Below, one piece after another: positions 20,465-30,170 of a stretch of 64,000 nt of DNA. Position 1 is the first letter of the stretch; each line of letters opens with the position of its first letter. The stretch is taken from the NCBI GenBank assembly GCA_013368375.1, contig JAACJP010000002.1, positions 2,046,001 to 2,110,000 on the forward strand, in the 5' to 3' direction. Source of the DNA: Tricholomella constricta. Taxonomy: Eukaryota > Basidiomycota > Agaricomycetes > Agaricales > Lyophyllaceae. The position numbers were made by a program, and so were the translations under genes. The notes under the pieces are model-generated. The model did not search any database, was not told the origin of the DNA, and saw nothing but the letters and a program-made list of their open reading frames with translations.

Positions 20465-23400
20465 AGCAGAATGAGAGCGAGGATGGAGTGGGGATCCCCG
20501 AGCAGAACGAGGCAATGCTCGGGGATGATCTTGAGCCGTCCACCACGAAGTGTACCCCGAGAAGCGGGGAGGGAGCTTTACCGAGAGTTGGCACGGTTAT
20601 CCCAGACACATGCATGTACTCACACTATTTGGAACATAGCATTCATGACCTGTACATGGTGGATGGCATGAGCAGCAAGAGAAGCGTCCCGTTCGTGCAC
20701 GGCATCGAACTAGAAGGGCCGAACGGAGAGATTGTGCGCATGAGAAGCGTCTTCGATGACGGGGCAATGGTCAACGCAATAGACGCATCAATGTTCCAAC
20801 ACGTCCGCAACAGGCTAACGCCACTCCGAACCTCGAATCGTGTGCTTCGAATGGCAGACGGACGACTCGTTCCATCAGTGGGCATCTGGGACGGAACCGT
20901 ACGCATAGAGAATGTCCGAAGGAGCGGCACCTTCGAGGTCTTTGACAGCGGAGGCGCATGGGCACTGCTGTTCGGGAAACCGCTGCTAGAGAGGTTCGAG
21001 GCCACGCATGAGTACAAGTGTGACGTGGTCCGCATACCCTCCCCAGACGGGTGGATCGAGCTGGGGAACCAGTACACGAACGTAAAGGGCGTAGCAGCGG
21101 CACTGCTAGTGGGCCTCACCACAGACATAAAACAGCGCGCAAGCTTCAGGGGGGATCATCGCGCATCCCCCTCGAGGCAAGTCTTACACACAATCGTCGA
21201 AGAGGAAGAGACATCGACTGACAACACAGAGACTCTCACCACAGACGAACCACAGACAGCGCCGTGGAAACGCCCTGGCCGAAGACACCGACGCCAAATA
21301 GCACGCCAGTGGAAGAGGAAAGCGTGGGCGCAAACCGAACATGCCGAAGAACACCTTACCCCAGTAGAAGAAGCCCAGGGCACAACACCAACGCAGACCG
21401 CGGAGCTGAAGGAGGAACACAGCACACCCCCGGAATCACCCAAGGTAGAGCAAACGGCTGACGAGGACGACTGGATAGACGTTGAAATCAAGCACCCCCG
21501 AACCCAGGACGGGAGACCCCGACGAACGTTGGAGGAACGAGAGAAATGGAGAGAGTCGAGAGGGTGCAGAGGAAAGATAACGAAGGCAGAGAAGACGAGG
21601 AAGAGACGAGCAAGAAGAGTCAGGCTGGATGAAGCACGGCACGCCGGAAGGAGGGAAATGCGCACAAACTCAGTGGGGGATTCGCAACCCCCCTCGAGGG
21701 AAGTACCCCCCAGAACGGACCACGCCGAGTCAACTTCCACTGACAACAACAAACCCAGAACCTGCCCAACAGACATCGAGGAACTCGACCAAGAAGAGCT
21801 AGCGGTATGGTCAGTGGACAACACACCCGGGAAAGACGACGCACACCCGGGAACGGAACAGCCGCTGATGACGACAAACCTGAACCGCTCAATCCTAACC
21901 AGGAAAACGGACCCGTTCAACCCGGAACGCGTCGACGCCGTACTAGCGGAAGTAACCCTGGGAGCTGACCTAACGGAAGAGCAACGGCAGAAGGTGACGG
22001 ACCTGCTCCGCGAACATGCGGACTGCTTTGCGCTCTCGATGAGCGAAGTCCTCACCGTTGACGGCGCCGAACACAGACTCAACATACCGAACCGGGAGTC
22101 AGCTAAATTCCGGACAAGGGCCGGCCAACGCCCACTGACCGGGCCCCAGAAAGAATACTTCAACAAGGTCATCAACGGTATGCTAGAGGCAGACATAATA
22201 ACCCCCATCAGCCACAAGGACGTGAAGTGCTGCGGCGCAACAACGCTGGCCAAGAAAGCGCACGAAGGAGGCGGACTTACAATCGAAGAACTGCAACACC
22301 GGCTGAACGATGAATGCGTGGCGGCGGGATACCCGCCAGCGTTCGAAGGCCTTCCACCCCGCGAGGTGAAGCCGGTGAACCAAGAAAACAACACAGACGA
22401 CAAACCCACCAAATGGAGGGTCTGTCAGGACTTCGCAGACCTGAATAGGGTGACGAAGGTCCCAGCGATGCCACAAGGCGACATCCGAACGAAGCAGCAA
22501 CGACTCAGCGGACATCGTTGGGTGAGCACCTTCGATTTCGCTGCGGGCTTCTATGCTTGCGAGATTCCGGTGGAGGACAGGCCGTACATCAGCTTCTATG
22601 TTGAAGGACGAGGGTACTTCTGCTACAAACGCATGCCGTTTGGTCTGACCGGTGCACCATCTACCTTTGCAGAAATGACCGCCAATGCATTGGGCGATCT
22701 CGTTGGAACGCTTTTCGAGCTGTTCGTGGACGATGGCGGCATGGCAGGGGATGACTTCGACACGAAGCTGAATGACGTGCGCACCCTACTCACACGAGTA
22801 CGGGCGAAGAAGCTGTCGCTGTCAGCAGCGAAGTCAAGCTTCTTTATGACCGAGTCTACCTTCGCGGGAGCGCGTGTAGGTCCCCAAGGAATCCGCCCCG
22901 ACCTAACAAAACTGACAGCAATAGTCGACTGGAAGACCCCCACAGACCTCCAGAACCTCATCGCATTCACGGGGCTAACAGGATACTTCAGATCGCTGGT
23001 CAAAGGATACGCAGCAATGGCACAACCGCTGACCGACCTCGCGCGAAGCCTAGACGTGCCCAAAGGGAAAGGAAAAGCAGCATACCGGAAGGCAATGAAA
23101 GGCCACTCATTGGTGGGGATCTGGAAGCCGGAACACGACAAAGCATTCCTACGGCTCAAGGTGGCATTAACCAGCGAACCGGTCCTCAAAGGACCGCGAT
23201 TTGACGGTACCCCATTCGTTGTCACAACGGATGGGTGTAAGTTCGGATTTGCAGGCATGCTATCCCAACGACACACGACAATCCTTCCCAACGGGAAGGA
23301 GGTCACAAGAATGCACCCAGTAGGGTTCTGCGGGAAACGCACGTCCCCAACCGAAGAGAAGTATAAGCCGTACCTTCTCGAATTTGCAGCACTGAAATTT

Positions 23401-25194
23401 TCGCTGGACAAATTCTCGGACATTGTATGGGGATGTCCCGTCGAGCTCGAGACCGACTGCCAGGCTTTACGCGACAACTTACTCAACGATAAGCTAAATG
23501 CGACGCACGCACGGTGGCGGGACGGAGTACTAGCTCACCAGATCACCGATGTACGACACAGGCCAGGACGCCTCAACCCAGTCGCAGACGGCCTCAGTCG
23601 CAAGTACGTCAACTTGCCAACGACGTCAGGAGATGGCCACGAGTGGACGGTTAGCGAGGATTGGGAAGTACGAACAGGCCTGCAGAACGACTTATTCCAC
23701 GTCACAGAGGAGGAGCCGTCGACAAACCCCGAATACGCAGCACTACAGACACGGTTCCGAAACGAACCAATATTCCTGAGCATCGTGGAAGCGCTCCTTG
23801 AACTCGACAAAGGCAAGAGCTTACGGGACAGGAAGAGAGCGCGGCACCGGGCGGAGGGATATATGATCGAGGAAGGGAAGTTGTGGCGTGTAGCGGATGG
23901 GAAGTCGGTGAGGGCACGAGCACGAGTGGAGTGTCTGTCGCAGGAGGAGGCGACCAAGGAAGCATGGGGGATCCACCGCGAAAAAGGCCACTTTCATCGA
24001 GACCTTGTCAAAATTGCGATGATTGATAAGTTCCACAGCCCATACCTTGACAGATCAATCACCAACGCCATCAAGGACTGCGGACGCTGCAAGGGCTTCG
24101 GCCCGACGCACCTCCACTCACTCCTAGAGCCAATAACGCGACGACACCCGTTCGAACTCATGGTGACGGACACACTCTCCATGCCAAGAGGTAAAGGTGG
24201 CTTCACAAAAGTTGGGCTCTTCGTCGATGTGTACTCTCAACGGGTTTGGGGAGACAAATTGAAGAAGGCGCCAACGGGCGCGTCTACAACCAAGAAGTTC
24301 AACGACATCTGCTCGAACTTCACCGCCCCGGAAGCGCTGATGGCGGACGGCGGACCAGAGTTCGACAACAACACAGTGCGGACGGCATGTGCGTTGAAAG
24401 GAACCGAGCTGCGAATCGTCGCCGCGTATTCCCCCTGGGTCAACGGCCTCGTCGAAGGAATGAACGCGAAGCTACTCGGACGCCTGAAACGGATGTGCGC
24501 ACCGGACCTGGGAGAAGATGAATATGACAAGATGGAGTTACCGGAGAACTGGCCAGACCACTTCGAGGCTGCCATCGAGTACCTCAACAACCGCATCATT
24601 CCCCACCTAAAATTCTCACCCAACGAACTCTTGCTCGGCCTAGTAGTCAACACGAACAGAACGCCGGGCGACGTAGCGACGGCCGAGCTGACGGCCGACG
24701 ATGTGACAATACAAATGGCGTATGTAGACCAACAGCGGACGGACGGGTACGCAACCATCACGGAGCATGCGTGGAAACGCAAAGCGGTATTCGACAAAAC
24801 CGTTATGGGGCGGGCGCCAAAAGAAGTTATATTCAAAGCAGGACAGCTGGTACAAGTATACAGGAGCGACCTAGACCACACGGTCCAAGTCGGACGCAAG
24901 ATGGAACCAAAGTGGTCGGCACCTAGGCGGGTCGTTAGCCGGGACCGCAACTCGTACAAACTGGAAACCCTAGAAGGCCTCCCGATAGGTGGCCGGTTTA
25001 GTACGCGACGACTACGCAGGTTCTTACCAAGAAACGGCACCCAGCTTCACGCAACGCAGCAAAACACGGAGGAGGAGAAAGCACGGGAGGAAGAAGAGGA
25101 GGATAGGATCGAAGAGGAAAGGAGCGAGGACCATGACGACGAGAACGCCCAGACGACGGACGACGACCTCCTAGACTCGCAGGGCGTGGACTGA
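20420..25194 (+). CDS. pol: Pol polyprotein of the inner element (PR-RT-RNase H-IN)
   Basis: About 1590 residues from the frameshift site to TGA at 25192-25194, no stops. Approximate residue positions from the shift: protease with VFDDGAMVNAID at 110; RT from WRVCQDFADLN at 665, with catalytic LFVDDGG at about 768; RNase H (TTDGCKFGF, LLEFAALKF, ETDCQAL) at 930-1020; a tether with ITDVRHRPGRLNPVADGLSRK-type sequence; integrase HHCC head ending CGRCKGFG; integrase core D-D-E (VTDTLSMP, MADGGPEF, NGLVEGMN) at about 1240-1360; GPY/F-like module (KWSAPRRV...GRFSTRRLRRFLP) near 1490; then an acidic tail. It provides replication and integration of the element. The protease motif is D-D-G-A where D-T/S-G-A is typical. 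The frame is also open upstream to 19726, overlapping gag, but that part is a shadow of gag. Confidence 0.93.
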
Positions 25195-25220
25195 GGCAGG
25201 CGCAACGAGGACGTTGCTTC

Positions 25221-25236
25221 AGAGGGGGTGGGCACA
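25221..25236 (+). other. Polypurine tract of the inner element
   Basis: AGAGGGGGTGGGCACA directly precedes the 3' LTR. Confidence 0.85.
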
Positions 25237-25417
25237 TGTAGACGGGCGACGGAGCCGATCAGGGTCGGCTACCACGGAACACTTACGCCGGCCAACAAGT
25301 AGATTAGATTGCACAGACCCTGGTGGCTGTGTGTAGACAGAAAGGGAAGGACCCGCGGGTGCAATGACAATCATCATACCTCCTCACCACGCGTGCACGT
25401 CAGATTGCCCGTCTCCA
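25237..25417 (+). repeat. 3' LTR of the inner element
   Basis: 181 bp copy of 18662-18842, followed by the second CCAG duplication at 25418-25421. Confidence 0.95.
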
Positions 25418-25421
25418 CCAG

Positions 25422-26232
25422 CTCTGCCTTGACCCTCGCTTTCTCCTCCTCCTCTTCCTGCCTCTCTTTGATCCGCTCGAGGGGAAGGGCTCGTACTGCC
25501 CTGCAGAATAGCTCCCATGTGTCGTACGAGCCCAGCATGGACCGTATCGCTGATGGTAACGCTTGTCTGGTTGCATTGATCAGGAGGCCATCGCGGTCCG
25601 GTATCGCGTTGGCCAGCTTTTCGACCTTATCCGCCCATGCAGTGTGCGACAGTTCGTCGACGCCGTTGGTCGTGATTCGCTTCCCGACGTCCTCCGGCCT
25701 CAAGACGGTGGCTGCTAGTAGTGCCGTCTTCTCAACTTTCGTCTTCGCGGCGACGATTCTCTCTGGCCATTTACTGTTGAAGGCACCTTGGAGCTTCCGC
25801 CAGGTGTCCTTCTCGATTGGGGAGAGGCTTCGCAGCCATGTGTGCGCGTCGCTGCCGGTTTTCAGGCTGAGGCTGAACAGGAGGATCTTGTCTGCGTCTA
25901 CCGCGCTCTTCCCAATGAACTTGCACTCGATTGAGTTGATAAAGTCCTGTGGGTCTTTTCCGTCCCGGCCATCGCCCCAGAACAGTTTCAGGTGCTCCTC
26001 TGGCATATCGTATTCCGGCGGCTGGTAAACGGGTGAGGGGGGTGGTGGCGGAGGCGGTGGCCAAGTGTAGTAGGGCGGGTGCGAGATTGAAGAGTTGTGT
26101 AGTGGGGTGTGGAAGTAGGCGGGACTGAGGGAGAGGGACGATTCGGTTGAGAGGGAGCTGGGCGTGGTGGACGCCATATAGCGTCCTCTGCGGTCACATT
26201 CCGGGATATTTGCTCGGGGTGCCAGAATTAAC
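25422..26232 (-). pseudogene. gag: Gag of the outer element, N-terminal part
   Basis: Encodes the first part of gag on the minus strand up to the inner insertion point, where it ends as KARVKAEL. Landmarks match the inner gag: Pro run, PPEYDMPEEHLKLFWGDG, DPQDFINSIECKFIGKSA, FNSKWPERIVAAKTK, WADKVEKLANAIPDRDGL. The first ATG in frame is at 26177 (MASTTPSS). Homology with the inner copy continues upstream of it (GLILAPR, about 26220-26240), so the ATG may not be the native start. Confidence 0.88.
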
Positions 26233-26374
26233 CCGGTTCCTCTGGCGGCTGTAGACGCTGTATTGAAGGTACGCTCACTTGTTCACTGACACGTAGACGC
26301 TTTACACTTAACAGGTGGACTTCAGATCAGGTGGGCAGTGTTACGCGTGGCAGGTTGGTATCAGGTGCGCGTGT

Positions 26375-26399
26375 GGTGCGAATCGCACTGTCGTCACCA
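26375..26399 (-). other. Primer-binding site of the outer element
   Basis: On the minus strand TGGTGACGACAGTGCGATTC begins 2 nt after the 5' LTR. It is the same site as in the inner element with small changes. Confidence 0.85.
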
Positions 26400-26401
26400 G
26401 A

Positions 26402-26588
26402 TGGAGACGGGCAAACTGTCCGCGCGGTACGGAGAAGGCCAAAGATGATTCCCATTCCCCTTCCGTCGCTCCCCTTCTGTCTACGCACAGCCACTAGGGT
26501 CTGTGTTAATCTAATCTATGATAGTCCGTAATCAGTGCGTTGGTGCTCAAGTGCACGCGACCCTGATCTGCCAGATTGCCCATCTGCA
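26402..26588 (-). repeat. 5' LTR of the outer element
   Basis: 187 bp copy of 13027-13213, followed by the GTGT duplication 26589-26592. Confidence 0.95.
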
Positions 26589-27413
26589 GTGTCCGTGAAA
26601 ATATGCATCTACAACAGCAACTCTTCCTGCTATACAAAAGTATGTCGCACGCTATGAACTCGGGCGATATCGGACGAGTCGAGACACTGTTCTTGCCATG
26701 GATGTATATTTTCCAAGGCTGCGGGAAGCATAAGTATGCAGCAGAGATGAGAAGATATTTGGAGAACGTACATTTTATTTATCCGAAGGGCTTGAGGTGA
26801 GTATACGCACTGTTACTACAGTTAATTAAATATAAGCCAAGCAGTAAAGCAATCAGGATGAACATACTGTGCAATCCCACAGGAAAAAAAGGTCATTTCC
26901 GAGCGATAGATTGGCTTGTCGAGCACAATAATCTATACATAAAGGTTAGTGGTCTATTACTTGTACAAAATGTCTGTGAATGTAGAAAATGATTAGCGCA
27001 TCTATGGTGGAAAATACTCAAATCATCAGAAAGAGCGAATACTCGAGGAGTCTTCGCTCATTGAGGTATACAAGAATACCCGCCGACAGTTCGAAAAAAT
27101 GTTTTGTTTGAAGCACAAAACAACAAGACATTCACCACCAAAAATGACACGGACATTTTCAAAGCTCAGCAAGTATTTGCACAAAGAGGAGACAAACAAT
27201 GACATTGAAGGCCGAGGAACAAAGTATTCAATTCCAGATGCCATGGGGAAGGGTATGCATGTTGCGATGACAAAGAAATCAGCTGGAACGTCAGGTCTAT
27301 CAGCTAATGAGGAAGCGGACGAGTACGCAGAATTACCGGATGAACTGGAGGTAGGGGATGACCTGGAGGGCGGTATGTGCTGTGAGTTCCAGTGTGAGTG
27401 GTTGGAGAGGTAA
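26589..27413 (+). pseudogene. DUF6589 family gene, 3' part, broken
   Basis: Continues the DUF6589 protein directly after the outer LTR: VRENMHLQQQLFLLY, SHAMNSGDIGRVETLFLPW, KHKYAAEMRRYLENVHFIYP. An intron-like gap follows GLR (donor GTGAGT near 26797). Coding then continues as NILCNPTGKKGHFRAIDWLVEHNNLYIK. After further intron-sized gaps comes the C-terminus MFCLKHKTTRHSPPKMTRTF, KGMHVAMTKK and an acidic end (YAELPDELEVGDDLEGG), stop at 27411-27413. These are the C-terminal landmarks of the family. Together with 11113-13026 this is one gene split by insertion; earlier stops show the copy was, or has become, a pseudogene. Confidence 0.85.
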
Positions 27414-27814
27414 GGAAGGATGGGTTCAATAGGTGTTGGTAGATGTTCGGTAATGGCAATGGTTGAGCAAGCATCACAGGTTGAGCAGGCCTCACAGGTT
27501 GAGCAGAGGTGGCAGGTGTTTGAGCAGTTTTTGATGGCGGCAGCGGAGGTGATAGCACGCGGGTGGATGGAAGAGTTGGCAGTTGAGACGAAGATGTGGC
27601 AGATGGTTGAAGTGGTGCAGCGCATTGCTGGGCAGGGTGGTGTAACGGACGGGGTCGGGGCCGAGGAGACTGCATGCGGGTTTGCATGGTTGTGGGCGAT
27701 GTGTTTTCGTCCGTTCTGTTCCGATACAATGCTGCGTATCGTTCATTTGCCTTTTCAGCCTGTCGTAAAGGCAGATGCTATTCGAGCCTGATCAAGTCGT
27801 TAGAGAGAACATTG
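27414..27814. other. Gap between two convergent pseudogenes, with a short repeat
   Basis: About 400 bases between the DUF6589 3' end and the helicase 3' end. At 27460-27510 there are three imperfect copies of a unit built on CAGGTTGAGCAGGCCTCA. No other feature. Confidence 0.5.
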
Positions 27815-29183
27815 CTATTGAAAAGCAGGGAACATACTAATGTGTCCCTCCTGCTTGCACTTCCCACACTTAAGTATTCTCCACTTGCTAACAGTCCCCC
27901 CAACATTGCCGTTTTGTGTTTCCATCGCAGCTTGAAGTGCGGGAGCAGCTGGAGGCAGCTGTGGAAAGAATTTACTGATTTCCAAAAGGAGAGATGGCCC
28001 GAGTTCTGTTGCCCAGTCCTTGTTCCAGGAGGTTTCCTTCATCAGCTGAGGCACGGTCGAAAGTTTCTGTGCATGCGCACAGAGAACAAGCCGTTCGATG
28101 ATCTCATCAGAAATGAGAAGCTTGGCACCAAGGGTTCGAACACCTGCAACTCCAAACTTTTCGATGGTGTGTTCGCGGCGCCAGGTGAAGAGTGCTAATT
28201 TGAGGTCGATGTCAGTCGTCGTCATTGGGAAGGCCTTTATTGATGATTTTGCAGGTCCACACATCCCTCGTTCAAAAATCAGGTGGTATTCTTTGAAAAC
28301 GTCGGGGTGGCAGAGATCACAGCAGACGAGGAGACCTTGGGAGTGCAGCGTGAACAGCCAGATGGAGAATTTGGATCACAGATATGGTAGTTGACAGCTG
28401 GAAGACGTGTGAGAGAGTGAGCACAGAATGTGTGATTACGCACGTGTTCGATCGTTGCCAAAGTAGATGCTGGGAACAGTCCGTCGACAATGTACAGATG
28501 AATCCACATTGATGAAGTCGTCCATAGCCCACCAATCTCGACGCCTGCACGACCCTTCCCTTTGCCTGCCAAAATATTTTCCTTGCGCGCTGTTTTGCAG
28601 TAGTATGCTCGACGTTCAGACTTGTATCTCTCCAGCTCCAGATCCTCGGTCGTATCATCTGATGCTGCAGGCTCATCAACATCAGTTCCCTTGACCTGCA
28701 CCCCTTCCGTGTAGTTCAAATCACGATCATTCAGAGCAATCCGTTTTCGAGGGTCCATTATTCTTGCTTATTTGCCTTCCTCTTGGTTCTGGTGCCCTCT
28801 CGATTTTTTTCCTCCTTCCGTTTAACAGTGGCAGCTCGTTCCTCCTCCGTATCTTTTTTTTCAACAAGCAAGATTGTGATTCCCTCCTGTTTGTGCCCAC
28901 GTGCAACATGGCCAAACCGTTGCCAGAGGGTGCAAAGATCACATGTCGCCTTGTACTGGACCACAATTTTAATGTCAGGAAGGTCCATGCCCTGCGTAGA
29001 CACAAAAATAAACGGCTGACTAGATTAATATTATTAATTTCACTCACCATCCCAAACACATCCGTGCAACATAAACCCCACACGTTCCCATCTCTTATCT
29101 CTGCAAATTCCTCCTCACGGTACGCTTGTGTCATTGTCGAGTGAAAATATTTGATTTTGTGACGTAGGGAGATTGACAATAGG

Positions 29184-29330
29184 TGCAGGCGTGCATCATG
29201 GCCTCCACGAGGCATGGTCCGTGCAGCGTACAGAACTATAAATACATTGTGATGTACCGTATATAGACCTATCTTACCATATCCTGTCTTTCCCGCCCTA
29301 CCGTGAGACTTGCGGAGGTTAACGCCTCCA
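29184..29330 (+). repeat. 5' LTR of the miniature element
   Basis: 147 bp, TG...CA, containing TATAAATA. Matches 29840-29985. Confidence 0.88.
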
Positions 29331-29332
29331 TT

Positions 29333-29357
29333 TGGTGACGACAGTGGCATTCGTACC
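29333..29357 (+). other. Primer-binding site of the miniature element
   Basis: TGGTGACGACAGTGGCATTC then GTACC. It has the same first 13 bases and the same 2-nt spacing from the LTR as both Ty3 copies. Confidence 0.8.
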
Positions 29358-29839
29358 CGCAACTGTCTGTCTGGATCACCGTCTGCTTCCGGTTAATGAA
29401 GCAGTCTACCTACCACCAACACCAATAACAACACCCCCCCATCTGCGGCTTCCGACACCGACTCTCCTTTCCAAATCCAATCAACACTCTCCATGCACCA
29501 GCACCCTTGCGGTGCTTTTTAAAGTGCTTTTTCTGTTTCCGACACCTGCAACTGTTTTTACCTGGTTTTCTCGGTGCTGGAGGGTAGTAAGGTGATGGGC
29601 TTGAGGGCTGCGACGAGGACGTTGCGATGTGGAGGTGGGGCATATGCAGACATTGGCGACACTTCCGCATTAGGACAGATACAGTGCGCATTCGGCATCG
29701 CATCACGCTTGAAGACGTTTCACGGTTTCCCATCGCGCCTAGGTACAGCTGGGGTGATTTAGGGTTGTGTGTTTGGTTTCTGAGCTTAGGTTCATGTTTG
29801 GATCGCGACGAGGACGTCACTATTTGGGAGTTGGGCACA

Positions 29840-29985
29840 TGCAGGCGTGCATCATGCCTCCACGAGGCATGGTCCGTGCAGCGTACAGAACTATAAATAC
29901 ATTGTGATATACCGTATATAGACCTATCTTACCATATCCTGTCTTTCCTGCCCTACCGTGAGACTTGCGGAGGTTAACGCCTCCA
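29840..29985 (+). repeat. 3' LTR of the miniature element
   Basis: 146 bp copy of 29184-29330, followed by the TAGG duplication. Confidence 0.88.
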
Positions 29986-30170
29986 TAGGCTGCGCAGATA
30001 ATGACATGCAGCCTCGGTCTCTTTCGTGTTGTCGAAAAACACAAGGAACTTTGGAATTGATGGATCACCTTCTTTGTGATCTTTCGGAATTTTCAAACTC
30101 TCAAGGATATATAGAAGTGCGCTCGCATCGAGCTTGAACAAGTTTTTTTTTTTTTGGCGAGACTCGACAA

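Larger units (their letters stand above)
18662..25417 (+). mobile_element. Inner Ty3/gypsy LTR retrotransposon, apparently intact
   Basis: A 6756-bp element with 181-bp LTRs (TGTAGACGGG ... CGTCTCCA) that differ at one position by eye, flanked by CCAG duplications. It is inserted in the opposite orientation into the gag of an older copy of the same family. It has PBS, gag, a -1 frameshift cassette, a full pol frame of about 1590 residues without stops, and a polypurine tract. The near-identical LTRs and open frames suggest a recent insertion that could still be active, which is inference from sequence alone. The LTR has the same order of sub-motifs as the outer LTR (AGATTAGATT..CACAGACCCT, GTAGACAGAA, GCCCGTCTCCA) but is clearly diverged, so the two belong to different subfamilies. 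Confidence 0.95.
13027..26588 (-). mobile_element. Outer Ty3/gypsy LTR retrotransposon, nested host of a second copy
   Basis: A 13.6-kb unit bounded by 187-bp LTRs that begin TG and end CA, with a GTGT duplication on both sides. It reads right to left: LTR (26402-26588), PBS, gag, protease, RT, RNase H, integrase, polypurine tract, LTR (13027-13213). Its own length without the inner insert (18662-25417 plus one 4-bp duplication) is about 6.8 kb. It landed inside a DUF6589 gene. By eye the two LTRs differ at 5 of 187 positions. It is no longer competent: gag is split by the inner element and carries a frameshift near 18495, and pol has a frameshift near 17030. The domain order PR-RT-RH-IN defines Ty3/gypsy (Metaviridae). 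I see no chromodomain; the protein ends in an acidic tail. Confidence 0.95.
29184..29985 (+). mobile_element. Miniature LTR retrotransposon (TRIM-like), non-autonomous
   Basis: 802 bp with 147/146-bp LTRs (TGCAGGCGTGC ... TAACGCCTCCA) and TAGG duplications at 29180-29183 and 29986-29989. The 509-bp interior has no gag or pol. It begins, 2 nt after the LTR, with TGGTGACGACAGTGGCATTC, the same PBS as the large Ty3 elements, and ends with a purine-rich GGGAGTTGGGCACA. The orientation is set by PBS and PPT. It sits in the helicase remnant; removing it with one TAGG joins that frame without a shift. By eye the LTRs differ by two substitutions and one single-base gap. Confidence 0.88.
27815..30170 (-). 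pseudogene. RecQ-like DEAD/DEAH helicase fragment, interrupted and frameshifted
   Basis: Minus-strand remnant of the second RecA domain and tail of an agaricomycete RecQ-like helicase. It starts near 30170 without the first domain (no Walker A or DEAH seen). It reads KFLVFFDNTKETEAACHYLRSL, is cut by an LTR miniature element at 29184-29985, and resumes as SISLRHKIKYFHSTMTQAYREEE, then CTDVFGM. A clean intron (28992-29047) leads to GMDLPDIKIVVQYKATCDLCTLWQRFG, with motif VI as QRFGHVARG where QRxGRxGR is usual. After a stop at about 28758 the tail continues in shifted frames: CDPNSPSGCSRC, then CCDLCHPDVFK (one-base shift near 28340), then LFTWRREHTIEKFG, PQLMKETSW, and a final KCGKCKQEGH knuckle. 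The family unwinds DNA; this copy is not functional. Confidence 0.82.

Noticed and set aside
20643..25040. Many antisense frames across both Ty3 elements, some over 280 residues
   Set aside because: They are GC-driven shadows of pol with no motif of their own.
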